A DNA stretch of 64,000 bases from Macrotrachela quadricornifera (GCA_022393335.1 JAJEKB010000877.1:17526-81525), one strand, 5' to 3'; numbered from the stretch's first letter, positions 45,412 to 58,070 are shown. The notes: generated by a model from the letters alone, not told the origin. A program made the numbers and translations.

Positions 45412-46469
45412 TAGGTGAACGAGCTTTTTTTAACCTTGAATCAAATACGATCGAAAGAACATATACGTACGTCAACAATGGTAATGATTGTCAAATTATT
45501 TTACCAAAACTTTCTCAAGAAAAACCAATAATAAAATCATTATTGAATATTCGTAAATCCATATTACGTATTGGAATTTTATATGAACGTGGATCAAGTA
45601 GTCAAATGTTCTTTGGTAGTGGTTGTCTTTTAACAGATCAACTCATTCTAACTTGTGCACACAATTCCGATGTTATCGAATGGAGTAAGAACAAAGTTCC
45701 TTATAATCAAATGTATGTATGTTCATGTGATCCTGCACCGGTAACATTCTTTTCATTATCAAATCGTAATGAATCAATAATGGAAGCTAGTCTTATTCGT
45801 CATGGACTTGTACAAGATAATCTTACAGAATATGATGAAGTTAATTGTTATATGGCCGATTTAGCAATTCTTAAATTACACAAACCACTTCAGCATATGC
45901 ATCGACATGAATTTGTTCAATCTGGATTTGATTCGCCATTATTCAAATTCAATTCTCTACCAATTAATTCTAAACTATAGTTAGTTTGTTATAATGGTGA
46001 ATTAACCGAAGATTCAGATTTAAAACCTTACAAATATATACCTCGTTTTATTAACATAACTACGAATCATCTCAATTTTAGCCATAATGCAAATTACAGA
46101 TCAGTATCTATTGGATCTATCATCGATTTACAAGAATCATGTCGAGAAAAAATATATGCTACACATACGTGTAGCACGTTACCTGGATCAAGCGGAAGTG
46201 TTATACTTGATGCTGATGGAAAGTTAATTGGAATTCATATTGGTATTGCAAATTCACGTTTAAGTAAAAAGCATGAAATGTTTTTTAACAATGACACATA
46301 CAATAAATTTATTCCTATTATGTCACAATCATTTTCTGACTTTATCAACCAATCGATTTTAACTAATATAAGTGATGATGAAATAGCACAAGGTTTGGCG
46401 ATCAGATCAAGTAAGACACTAGAATACTCTATATCTCTTTGTTTGCTTCAGTTTTTCTTATTGAGATAA
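45412..46469 (+). pseudogene. Trypsin-like serine protease, 5' truncated with one in-frame stop
   Basis: Chymotrypsin-fold protease of the V8/trypsin-like type. Catalytic His lies in GSGCLLTDQLILTCAHN, the Asp candidate in MADLAILKLHKP, and the nucleophile Ser in TLPGSSGSVILDADGKLIGIH. One frame is open from the transposon boundary (45412) to 46466 except for a single TAG at 45978-45980, between the Asp and Ser motifs (NSKL*LVCYNGE). A donor-like site gtaaga at 46411 may end the true exon. The N-terminus is missing, and the reading frame upstream is transposon sequence. With both defects it is probably non-functional. The TAG could also be an assembly error. Confidence 0.7.
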
Positions 46470-48230
46470 GAATTTAAACTAAATTTTTTTTTGTGTACTC
46501 AAAAAGTGAGTACACTACTAAAATCGGTCAGTGTGTCCGACCGTCCGGCCATCCGTTTATTCGATAACTCTTCACAATTACATTCGATTGAGCTGAAATT
46601 TTGCACACAGAATTGTCTCATCAATATCTCGCTCGAGTTCGAAGATGAGAAAGATCCGACGAGAAATGGCTGTGTTATTGAAAAAATTGTCATTATTCAC
46701 CAGATCATCCCTGAGGGGAGCACAGGGATTTTTTCAAAAAAACATTTTTTTCTCAGAATTATTTAAAATATCTACGAATCGACTCAGTTTTTAACGCTGA
46801 TTCCGAATATGATATTAGCTTTGAATGAAATCGTAGTTTTTTTTCGATATTTTAAGTGAAAGTTGTCTAAACAAGGTTCTAAAATGCACAAAAGCTCTAT
46901 CCACAAACAAAATTGCCTAGATATGTCTCAGATGAGCAATAATTTTAGGGTTTCCCAAATGCCTGGTTTTGTAGTTAATCGAAAGGACTATCGAAAGGTA
47001 AAAATCCAAATCAATAGCTATTAATATTAGTGATTTATTATGAAAATACTGATGCTTGTATCTATCATATATCTCTTATAAATTCATGAAGTTGCTTACG
47101 ATCGTAATCCTGTTAGACACAAACATAAATCTATTCGAAAATAACTCTTCGTACCTAGTTTTCCAAGCTGGAAACGAATTTAAACTCATATTTCTGTGAT
47201 TTTTAAAGATATTATATCACTCTGAGAGTAGAGTCAGTGATCACCGGATATGGGCACATACTGTGTGACCCATGCTAGCTTAACACGCCTGTATTTTCTC
47301 CTTGCAATTTAATGACAAAGGATGTATCGTGATGAGATCTGTCTTACAGAAACAAAGAAATACAGGGCCAAGTGCATCACGTGAGAAAAGTCCAAATACT
47401 CCTTCTCGAAATATGCTGTATCGCTGAATTTACGCAGTTTTTGGCTTATAAAACTTTTTTATCCTATAACTTTCTCCCTGAGTGTAATGAATTTATAGAT
47501 TAAACTGTTTTCTATCCAATTGAGACCTTCTCTAGCTCAAAGGGCCAAATCGTTCATGAGACAAAGTTAATTTCTATTAATTTTTCGTAAACAGGAAGGG
47601 GTGTAGTCCCCACTGGCCCTTTATTTACGCTCTTGGATGGAGCAGTAACCAATAAAAATGAAGTTATGAGTAAAATGGTTTTTCATAAAGACAATTTGTC
47701 ATGATAATTTTGGCGTTCAAACATTCCATAATGAATCATCTGATTCATACACTTTTTGCAGTACACATAACTTTCGGATAAAATCCGAAGTTTTCGCATT
47801 TATTTTAGTTGATTACAGTAAAAGAAGTAGATAGTTTCATTGTGAAAAAGGAATTATGAACAATTAACAACAGTCAACTGTAACCAATTTCTAATCAAAC
47901 TGTTCAAGTATGTTTTTACAATAACTACTTACTTGAAAATAATTAAAATCGTTAGAGAAATATCCTCAATCAATCAATAGAATATTCAGGCGACAGAAGA
48001 GGATTCTTGATCAATTTAGATTTTGTAGATGTTCTTGTTATTAATGTCAAGAAAGTTTATGAAATGAAGATATTTTCATCGAAGCCTTTTTCGTTTTTTT
48101 TTGTTATGAAATATTATTTACTTAAAATTGTCGCTTTTCTTAGTAATCAATTAGATCTTATTGTGAAAACACTCCACTTTAAAATAAAAAAAATCGCTTG
48201 ATAAAAATTTTCAATCAAAAGAATATCCTT
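46470..48230. other. Repeat-derived non-coding DNA
   Basis: It opens with gtgtactcaaaaagtgagtacac (46492-46514), a short hairpin, followed by a segment with tcgattgagctgaaatttt that also occurs near 37930 and, inverted, near 38320 inside the TTAA element. No protein-like ORF. Probably fragments of interspersed elements. Confidence 0.45.
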
Positions 48231-48900
48231 CCCAGTCAAACACAATTTTACAAAAAACGCATGTAAACGCACGATAATGAGCCCGTGCACACGCATGCGT
48301 TACTATAACCTTACATGCGTGTGAAGGCGTCACCGGTGAAACTATATTCGCGTTTACATGCATGTTTGATTCGAACTTGAATGCGTGTGAACGCAGGATA
48401 AAACTTGCATGTATATGCATGTGCTTTTTCATTAAATAATTGCGTGGTCATGCATATTTAAACATGCATTCCCATGCGTCACAGGCCAAACTATATTCGC
48501 ATGTGCACGCAAAAAAACTTCGAAAAATTTTCACGCAATTTTTCGCGAGTATAGTTTTTGCATGCTAACGCAAGTTTAGCATAAAAAGGGATTTAAAAAG
48601 CAATGATATCATATATTTGGTGTGCTGGCGTTTGCACGCATGAGATATTTATGTTGCAGGCATTTACACGCGTGAGATATTTTGAAGATAATACTTACAT
48701 ATAGATTCGAACTTGGCATATTATCTTGACAAACGAACATTCTTACCATTCGACCATTTGATGGATATTTATTAACGTCAAGAAAGCAATGTCATTTATC
48801 TATTATAGGACATGCAGGCCTACGCGAGTCAAAAACCTTGCACGCGTGAACATGTAGGTGCTGTTTCATGTGAACATATTAATAAAAAAAACTGCTATAT
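48231..48900. repeat. Left terminal zone with GCATGCGTG-type subterminal repeats
   Basis: Examples are cacgcatgcgtt (48290), acatgcgtgtg (48314), aatgcgtgtgaacgc (48382), catgcgtcac (48474), and gtttgcacgcatgag (48626). Two longer blocks repeat: ccaaactatattcgc and gaaactatattcgc. Confidence 0.75.
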
Positions 48901-49362
48901 CTTTCTATAATACATGCATTGTCATGCTAGCATTTTATCTCATTTTACTTGATTCACAAGCAAAACTATGCTTATTATGATTTTTACCCTGAAAATGAAC
49001 ATTATTTTGAGCATTAAAAGTTTCATCAAGAATATAGAAAATAAAGTGTGCTAAGATATATGTCTGCCATATGGACATAAAAAAAGTTTTTAAATTAATT
49101 GAAGATCGTTATATACATATATATCTTCACAACGGTTCGATATATATATGGCTTTGTTTTTGAAAGTCAACGGAAAGCACGTGTGTTGTGCTTATATATA
49201 TATATATATATAATCGTTCCAAAATTCCTTTTCATTTTTTCCTGTATCATTCGTTAGCATTTTTCTATATAATAGATTGAATTTTGTTTTAATTATCAGT
49301 GCTATTTATATACATTGGATGAATGCTAATTCATATTTTCTTTGTTTTCTTATAGCCTCAGC

Positions 49363-50928
49363 ATGGCATCCGAATCAAGTGCTAATCAGCTAATTCATGC
49401 ACGTCGATCTTCTGAAGCAAAACTGGCCAATGTAGATCCAAATCAATTTTATCTTGTTGAAAATATAAATACAAAACAACGTCATGTTGTTACTCATCTT
49501 TTAGTCAAATACGATCCAACTGGGATTTCTTCCAATGTTCAATGTAAAGCCACACCGCGTGGTACCCGTTTTGAAGCTAAAATTCTTCTTCAAGGTAAAC
49601 ATATTTTGAAAACTTGTTTAATCACTATGTTTTACATATTTAGGGCATAAAGACGAATGCGAGAAAAAATTAAATGAATTACGATTATTAAGTACACCTA
49701 GCAAGGTAAAAAAACCAACAAATGTATTTGAAACATCAACCAATCAATTATCTACATCGAACAAAACAACCCAAATCCAACAGGAACATGCAAACAAACA
49801 AAAGCCTACTGCAGCACAAAAGCTTTCAGGTAGAAAAGAACTTTATCTAATAAACCTTAATCTTGCGTCTTCTGTCTCCTAGATGTTACCGATCAAACTA
49901 CTATTCGTAAAAACAAACGTCAACCAACTATTATTCGTCGTCGAAAATTATTTGGAACAAATAATATAAATTCATTATTTGATGTTTCAGATGTATCACC
50001 AGCATCTAGTTCCAGTTTGTCTCGTATGCCTATCCACTAAGTGAACAAACCTGGTTCTAATTCTAATCAATCATCACCTCTTGTTCGATCTATGACCTCC
50101 AACATCTCACCCATGTTGGAAAAATCTTTTGATGATGACGATGACGAACTAGGAAGCGATAGTGATGATTCAAGTGAAGAAGAAACAACAAAAACGTGCC
50201 AAGTTCATGGATTAACATCAAATATGGATGCTGAAGTACAAAATTTATTAGATAATCAAGAAAATGTTGATCTTGATCAGTTGGAAGTTAAATATAAAAA
50301 ATTAAAATCACGATATGAATGCCTTGAAAAACGATATTTAGCATTACAGAACAAGTATGCCGAACTGCAACAGAATACTATTCGTGAGTTTGTCATTGTT
50401 ATTTTTATCTAATAATCAACTTTTGTTATTGTAGCGAAACCACCGGCACCTGCTCATGAATGGTTAATTCAACTTGGTCGTCTTTGTGATGCAAAACCAA
50501 AATCTGAAGCATGTCAACCGATGGCACGTGCTTTAGGTATTGATGTATTAGATTTGATTAATCTTATTGGTAATTCAAAAACTCAAACTGCTCGAACCAT
50601 AATGGATTTAAAATTAACTGCTGAACAAAAAGCTACATGGACTCACGAAAATGTTCCAGCAACTTGGCGTACAGCAATTCACAGTAAAAATTTTCTTATT
50701 GTAGTTTTTGTCTAAAAAAATATGATGCTTTTAGACTTTGTTCGACTGATAGTATCAGGAGAGCCTTATTCCAAATACAAAACAAACGAAGCTATCAATG
50801 GATATTTACGTGAAGCTAAGCGAACAATATCAAATAATGGTGAACGTGCTTCGAAACGACAAAAAGTGTTCGACAGCGGGAATGATGTTCTTCGTCGTTC
50901 ACCATCGATTCTGAATGTTGAACATTAA
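49363..50928 (+). pseudogene. Transposon accessory protein, coiled-coil with BEN-like C-terminus, one in-frame stop
   Basis: Exons 49363-49594, 49644-49829, 49883-50383, 50435-50683, 50735-50928; 454 codons with an in-frame TAA at 50038-50040 (codon 192). Layout: N-terminal FYLVENINTKQRHVVTHLLV.. to AKILLQGHKDECEKKL (a small beta-rich module often found before BEN domains), a basic stretch KNKRQ..IIRRRKLF, an acidic run DDDDDELGSDSDDSSEEE, a coiled coil LEVKYKKLKSRYECLEKRYL, and an alpha-helical C-terminus (QPMARALGIDVLDLINL.. to NGYLREAKRTI) that looks like a BEN DNA-binding domain. By position it could be the TnpA-like partner that binds the terminal repeats. It is inactive as read unless the stop is spliced out; a weak alternative donor exists at 49907. 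BEN assignment is by eye only. Confidence 0.55.
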
Positions 50929-51178
50929 ATACCTTTATATATGACTTGATGATTCATTACGTAGATTTTTGTTTGTGTATGTTGTTGCTATAATTGCTCT
51001 TTTTTGTATTCTTGATGTTGATGTTCGCGTTTATGTCGAGAAGAGATGTTGATGTTAATCACTAGATTCATAATAAAGGAATATTTTGTTGTTATATTTC
51101 CCTTCATTTCTTCCGCTTCATAAGCATTTAGTTTGATAATTATTTTGAGACAGAATGTATATTATTGATTATTATAGA

Positions 51179-54016
51179 ATGCAAAACTCAACGTCCCGTG
51201 TGACTGCATACCGACAGCGTATTCGATCATCAACAGCATTTGACATCGTTATGGAACGACAACAAACAGAAAAAAATGATCCTGTTCATTATACATTTGG
51301 AGATGACGCTCAAGATTCTTTAAATATTACTATTAATAATTTTGATGATAATGCTATTACCAAGGATATTGATGAAAATTATTTTATTAGTGAGTCATCC
51401 TCATGCTTTGTCATCAATGAAGATGAACAAGAAACAAAGGCTGAACCTAATCAATGTGTTGATGACGAAGATTTATGTTCAGTCAAATCATATGAAAGTG
51501 AATATTCAAGCACACATGACTTAGGATCTGAAGATTTAGAAAATATCGAGTGAGAGCACATATCATCAACAGCATTTTTGCCAACTCAATTTCTTTAGAT
51601 ATATTGAACAAAATGATTTACCACCAAAATCTATTCATTTGGCTGCTACACTTATTCAATTAATGCATCGTCATCATTTAACACGTTCTTGTGTAGATGA
51701 TTTGTGCCAGTTACTTATAGCACTCAAAGTTGACAACGTACCAACATCATTTGCCGCCATCAAACGATTGTTGATATCTGATAATGTTGAAACAACAGGA
51801 AAACAGTATACTGTTTGCACTGCTTGTAATAGACTTTCAGACAAACAGACACATTGTCTTAATACCAACTGTTCGCAAAACAAGCAATATGATAAAAAAG
51901 CAATAGATCTTCTTGTTCTTCCTCTTACTTTTCAATTACGATCGATTATTATAAGTTCAAAATTTTCATTTATTAAACAAAAATCTAAATCAGACATCTT
52001 AGCTGATATTACCGATGGCGATCGATATAAACAAATTCAAGAAAATGAAAAAGGTCGTTTCTTAACATTAACTTTAAACGTTGATGGTGTTCAGGTATCC
52101 AAATCATCGAATAAATCCTTATGGATATTTACACTTGTTTTAAATGAACTGCCTCGCACGCAACGATTCAAACAACAAAATTTAGTTGTTGCTGCTATTG
52201 CATCTTGTCACCACAAACCATCTCGTTTACAAATGCAAATTATGCTACAAACGCTTGTTCATCAATTAAAACGACTTGAACATGGTATTTTTATTGATTT
52301 TGGTGATCAACATGAAGAAATCATTCGAATATACCTTATTTCAGCGTGCTGCGATAAGCCCGCACAGGCGTTACTTCAGAATTTGGCTGAACCGATCGGT
52401 GCTTTTGGATGTGGACGCTGCACCATCAAAGGTAACGTGGCAAAAACTTTTAGTATGCTTATAAATAATATAGCCATCTCTTGTACTTTTCACATTTGTA
52501 GGAGAAACAGTTTTGATTCATCCTACTTCAAAAAATAAAATTCGTGTATTTCCTATGGATAAATACACCTTATCATTACTTCGGAATAATAAACTCTATG
52601 ATTCAATGACGAAAAATTTTGGTGATATTGAGACAATCATTAAAAATAAACAAGAAGATGTCCTTAAAGGATATCGTGGAAGATGTGTTCTACGAGAATT
52701 AACCTATTTTGATGTAGGAGTTTCATTTTTATCAGATTCCTTGCATAACTGTTATCATGGTGTGACAGTGAGTATAGCATTGCAATTAAGTCTTTTATTT
52801 GCCTTTATTCTAGAAAAAAATTTTATTTCTTCTTCTTCATAAAAAATATCGTCGTGAATCATGGTCATGTTACAAAAACTTCAACGAAATTGAAAAATTT
52901 CTCTCAAGTATTCATTATCCTTCAACAACTACTCGTATTCCGAGATCCATCATTCAAATGCATTTATTTAAAGGCAATGAATTTCGACTTCTTCTTCTTT
53001 TTGGTTTTATTGCTTTTGAAAACTATATGTCAGTCGATCATTATTCTAATTTACTATGTTTAGTAACAGCAATGCATCTAGCAGAAATGTCTTCTATAGA
53101 TATATCCCAATGTAACGAAATCAATGAACTGATGCGTCACTTTTTATATTCTTTTCCATATTTGTATTCCATTCGACACAATGCTCAGGTGGTACATAGT
53201 ATGGCACATGTCGCTCAAACTGTATTTGATTATGGACAATTACACAATTATTCAACTTTTAATTATGAGAGTAGTTTGGGTAAGAATATGTATAACTCTG
53301 TTTATAATCTGTTTTATCATCTTTCGCATAGGCTTGCTCACATCAGCTGTACACGGGTCGCAATGGCTTGGAAAAGAAATCGAAACAAATCTGAATTTAT
53401 TACGCAAATCTTCATTGCTTGTCGATGAAGCAACATTTCATCGAGGGTTATCCGATTACTGCAATAAAATCGTTTATTCAAAAAAGTAAACGCTTGTCTT
53501 CTTTAATTCAAAAATGTGTTTCTTTTATACAGGATATTCATTCCTCGATCATTAACTGCTTTGAGACCAGTTTTGGTAAAAGTATATCATCCATGTGATA
53601 ATCTTTTTCCTCATCTTACCATATTCAATCAATTGAGTGAACCACAATTCTTTAAGTCGGCTTCAGTTGGTACTATTCGATACCATTCATACATTGGTAA
53701 AGAACAAAAAAGAGACGACTCTTGTGTTTCATTCACCAAAAATGGTCAACAACATATTGGACGTATTTTGATGATTATTCGAGATAAAAATGAACAAGTT
53801 TTATTTCTTATGCAACCTGTTGTTATCGAAAAAACCCTTACATTCTCTGTATGTAAGAAAACGTATACATGTCCTAATGTTCTTTTTGGTTATTTCAAGC
53901 CAAATAATTATTTTTTACATACTTGGCGTGATTTGAATGATAAACTAGCTTATGTAAATAATAGTAACAATTCTTATATTTTTTTTCGTTTTCCTAATCT
54001 TGTCGAATCATCATGA
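51179..54016 (+). CDS. CACTA/EnSpm (Tnp2-like) transposase
   Basis: Intact in six exons: 51179-51549, 51599-52431, 52502-52767, 52814-53279, 53332-53485, 53533-54016; 857 residues from the ATG at 51179 (an in-frame ATG at 51155 is also possible, but attatag precedes 51179). Family signs: a zinc-knuckle-like CTACNRLSDKQTHCLNTNC; LNVDGVQVSKSSNKSLWIFT and LNELPRTQRF (the DG..ksS.kSlWPi..inELP block); CCDKPAQALLQNLAEPIGAFGCGRC (second Asp plus CxxC); FLSDSLHNCYHGV; then the DUF4218-like KGNEFRLLLLF, HNAQVVHSMAHVAQTVFDYG and STFNYESSLG. The transposase would cut and paste the element in the nucleus. No stop or frameshift is seen, so recent activity is possible. Confidence 0.85.
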
Positions 54017-54059
54017 TATAACTGTACAGGTATTTTTAATTTACTAATAAAATGAAAAT

Positions 54060-54564
54060 GAAGGATATGCATATACATGAATTGCATGAAACTCAACAGC
54101 GTACTTGAAAAAAGCTACTGAATTATTTTTGTCAAATATTGCATGCCACCGCATGGTTTTTCGAAGACGAATTTTTCTTGCATCTACCCGCAGAGTTCGA
54201 CAAGATTATACGTATAATGCATGTACACGCATATAATACTGTTGCGTTTACATGTGAGTCATATTTCTTGCATAAATTTGCAAGAATATGGCTTGCGACT
54301 AAATGTAAGAACGAAATTCCGCATGTTTTTGCATGTTGTATCAAAAAATTTTTAAACTTGTGTTCGCATGCATGTAATTCCGACACGCATGTGTGTGCAA
54401 GTGCTACTGCCATGCGTTTACACACAAGATTTTAATATTTTTAAAGAAAATTGCGTGTTCCTGCACAAAATTTGAGTGAATAAAAAAGACACTGCAAGTG
54501 CACGCAAGATTCTTAAATTTTCTCGCGTGAACATGCGTTTTTTCGACATTGACGTTTGACTGGG
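54060..54564. repeat. Right terminal zone with GCATGCGTG-type subterminal repeats
   Basis: Inverted counterpart of the left zone: cacgcatgtgtgtgc (54382), catgcgtttacacac (54412), gtgaacatgcgtt (54526), ending in gtttgactggg. ORFs here on both strands (54132-54435) come from the repeats. Confidence 0.75.
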
Positions 54565-54566
54565 TT

Positions 54567-56404
54567 GAATGCATTTTCTAGAATGTGACGGATTTGATCA
54601 CGATTCAAAATGTTGTATCTATTTAAGATGTCGAAAATAATTTTTTAGAAAAAATTCGGTGACGATTAAATTTATCATAAATTATTTCGCCTTTAACATA
54701 TTGATTCATAAAATATTTATCCACAATCGTTAAATTAATTGAGATTATCTCTAATAGTAGAGTTTTCATTGTTGTTGTTTAGTGAAACTGTTTCTAATTT
54801 TTGAATAAAGATCAATTAATAATAAGGGATAACGTCAAGTGATTCGACTGACTTTCATCTATTTTACAATTTTAATTCATTTATAAGAAACTTTATAAAT
54901 CCAATTATTAAAATGAGATTTGAATAAGAAAATATGAAATAAATAGAAAAAGATTTCGTTACTAGTTTCAATGTTTTGTTTTCTGACATGTTTTTCTTTA
55001 TTTGAAAGTGAGAAAGTAAAATAAATTTGTTAATCCTTATTTCGAATTACAAAAAAATATCTATTAATCAATATTGATGAAAATAAATATTTAACAGAAT
55101 TGAATTCTTTGTATCGATTAAACAAAATGCGACGATCGATATATTTTTCATTTTATGTTCTCGTTGAAAATGTTTTTTATAATGCGAAACTCTTTTTCAA
55201 TGTGAATGAGAAAATGAACTTTTTATTCTTCGTTAATAAAAACTTTTCTCTCACTAATAATTATTGAAAATAATTTTTGAATAAATCGAAATATAGATAA
55301 ATGTTTCTTTTTCTTCCTTTGTTGCAAATAAAATGATTATATTGATAAATTGAACAACACTTTTTCTGTGTTTTTAACATACAAATTTCGAATTTGAGTT
55401 TTTTTCTTTGAATAGATAATGGTAAACAAGTGGTTTGCTTATTTTCTATTTTATTTGTATTAAAATGAAATATTGATGTTCAAGTCATGATGTTCATTAT
55501 AGTTAATATTCTTCGAATTGGTTTGTACATATTTCAAACCAATTAAATTAATATTACAATTGCTGCAAGATATAAGATAGATATGTTAAAAAAGAGAAAT
55601 AACACTAAGCAACAAGAATACATAATATGTTTAGTAAGATACAATAAATATTCAGTAGAAATTTATTAAGTCAAGATCTTACGTATAAAATATCACATTT
55701 TTATATCGGAATCGTTATATGACTATCATACTACATTATATTGTTCGAATACTTTATGTATAACAAATATTTAATGTTATCTTTGTTTAATGTATATTTT
55801 CTACATAATAATGTGAAGACAAACAATTATTTCCTAAGGCTACATTAGTATACTTTCATTCTGTTCATTATTCCTTAGGATATTTAGATAATTTTACTTT
55901 AAATTAACAGAATAAAATGATGATCATATTCGAATGATTTCTTATATTATATTAGTAAATATTCTCATTTATCTACCGATTAAATTCTACATTCTCTTTT
56001 AGAAAAAAATTGAAAGAAATAAATGTTCATAAACATTATCAATGATACAATGACATCTATTGACTATTTTCTAAATATTCTTTTTTTTTAAATTTTTATC
56101 TTAAATATTGTAATGAAGATTTTTTTTTATATTAAAATTTATTAGATTTTTAGAAAAGGGTACTTATTACGTTTTGTATTGGTTGACCTCTAGTCCTTTC
56201 TTCTTTCACATTCTTTGTTTCAATGAACAAAGACCATATAACGGACAATCACTCCCATAGATCACCGTTCAGTACGGTTCTCGTTGTTGAACATTGAACA
56301 ACAACATTTTCATCCTTTTAGATCTGTAGTCTAGTCAATTTTTTTCTATTTATTTCACTTTTTTTTCCTTTTGTCTTTTTTTCTTAAACCAAAAAAAACC
56401 AACA
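54567..56404. other. Intergenic region upstream of FZR1
   Basis: AT-rich, no gene seen. The last 250 bp, with a GC-richer patch near 56170-56300, may hold the FZR1 promoter and 5' UTR. Confidence 0.45.
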
Positions 56405-58070
56405 ATGGATGCTCATTTCGAGCGTCGTCTTCTTCTTTCAATGAATGGACAAAGTTCATTACAATCATTATCACCATTTAAAAGTCCACTTCAATCACCT
56501 GTTAAAACAAGTGATCGATACATTCCACTTCGATCATCATTATCAACATCAAATCTTCATTATCAAATAAATAGTCAAATATCATCATCACCTAATCAAC
56601 AATGTCCATCATCAACATCACCAAATAAAAAACGTAAATATGAACAAAATCAAATTGGTCTTGGTTCAGGTATAACAGCAAATGAACCAGATTTAGCTAT
56701 ATATAGACAATTATTACAAAATACATTATTAAATACAAATGTTGATTCAATTTTAAAAATATCTGATGTACAAAATACAAATCAAGAAAATTGTAAGACA
56801 ATAACACCGAAAAAATCTTCAGTTAATAAAGAAAATTCTTCAATATTATCATTATCATCAACATCAATATTTCGTTATTCTGAACGTGTTGAAAATAATT
56901 TTTCAACATCAAATTTAATTAATAAACATCATTTTACACGTTCACCTATATCAAATGCATCTGTACATTTACTTTATTCACCAAAAAAAACAATTCGACG
57001 TATACCAAAAGTACCATACAAAGTATTAGATGCACCAGATTTACAAGATGATTTTTATTTAAATTTAATTGATTGGTCATCATCAAATATTCTTAGTGTT
57101 GGTTTAGGTGCTTGTGTTTATTTATGTAATGCACAAACTAATAATGTTCAATTGTTATGTGATCTTACACATACACAATTACCAACAGGAAGTAATAATC
57201 AATCAAATATTGTCGTATCAGATACAGTTACATCTGTAGCTTGGGCAGATTGGTCAAATATATTAGCTGTTGGTAAGAATTATATAAAAATATTTTTTAA
57301 ATAGATAAATTTATTTTAATATTCTAGGTACTAATCGTGGACATGTTCATATCTATGATGTAACAACACAAAAACGCTTACAATCAATGTGTAAACATAC
57401 AGGTCGTGTTGGTACATTAGCTTGGAATGATTGGACATTATGTTCCGGTTCACGTGATCGTTCAATAATTGAACATGAAATTCGTCAACAATCAACTACA
57501 CATGTATTTCATGGTCATACACAAGAAGTATGTGGTCTTAAATGGTCACCAGATAAATCAATATTAGCTAGTGGTGGAAATGATAATCGTCTTTTTCTTT
57601 GGTCAAAAAGTCAACCAACACAACCATTACATTCATTTAATGATCATTTAGCTGCTGTTAAAGCTATAACATGGTCACCACATCAACATGGTTTAATGGC
57701 ATCAGGTGGTGGTACAGCTGATCGACATATACGTTTTCGTTCATCATTAACATGTCAAACATTAAGTGTATGTGATACAGGTTCTCAGGTATGTCAATTA
57801 GTATGGTCAAAAAATTCACCTAATGAACTTGCTTCAACACATGGATATTCACAAAATCAAATTGTTGTTTGGAAATATCCAACAATGCAACCATTAGCTA
57901 AATTATTTGGTCATCAACAACGTGTTCTTTATTTAGCAATGAGTCCAGATGGTGAATCAATTGTAACAGGTGCTGGTGATGAAACACTTCGATTTTGGAA
58001 TGTATTTGCTAAAGCTAAATGTATACGTAATCCAGATTCAAAATTAAATGGACTTAATAGAATGCGATAA
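56405..58070 (+). CDS. FZR1: FZR1/Cdh1, WD40 activator of the APC/C
   Basis: Activates the anaphase-promoting complex in late mitosis and G1 and recruits D-box and KEN-box substrates. Exons 56405-57272 and 57328-58070; 536 residues (human about 496). The N-terminus MDAHFERRLL matches MDQDYERRLL of human FZR1. C-box DRYIPLR is at residues 37-43. YRQLLQNTLL resembles the Cdh1 YSALLKNELLG segment. Then RRIPKVPYKVLDAPDLQDDF, DFYLNLIDWSS.NILSVGLG and seven WD repeats, including GHTQEVCGLKWSPD, ASGGNDNRLFLW, HLAAVKAITWSPHQHG and MSPDGESIVTGAGDETLRFW. The C-terminus is RMR where the family has an Ile-Arg tail that docks on TPR subunits. Cdh1 rather than Cdc20 is shown by the N-terminus and the QDDFYLNL..WSS block. 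Confidence 0.95.

Larger units (their letters stand above)
48231..54564. mobile_element. 6.3-kb CACTA/EnSpm-like DNA transposon with two genes
   Basis: The ends are CCCAGTCAAAC.. (48231) and ..GTTTGACTGGG (54564), flanked by TT on both sides, a possible 2-bp duplication. About 0.5-0.7 kb at each end is dense in degenerate GCATGCGTG and TGTAAACGC motifs in both orientations, like the subterminal repeats of CACTA elements. Inside are a coiled-coil/BEN-like ORF (49363-50928) and a Tnp2-type transposase (51179-54016), both on plus and both with 45-70-nt introns. The transposase family supports the CACTA/EnSpm assignment; the CCCAG end differs from the usual CACTA/CACTG. Confidence 0.8.

Noticed and set aside
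54132..54435. Two 97-98-codon overlapping ORFs rich in His, Cys and Ala
   Set aside because: Produced by the GCATGCGTG terminal repeats of the transposon.
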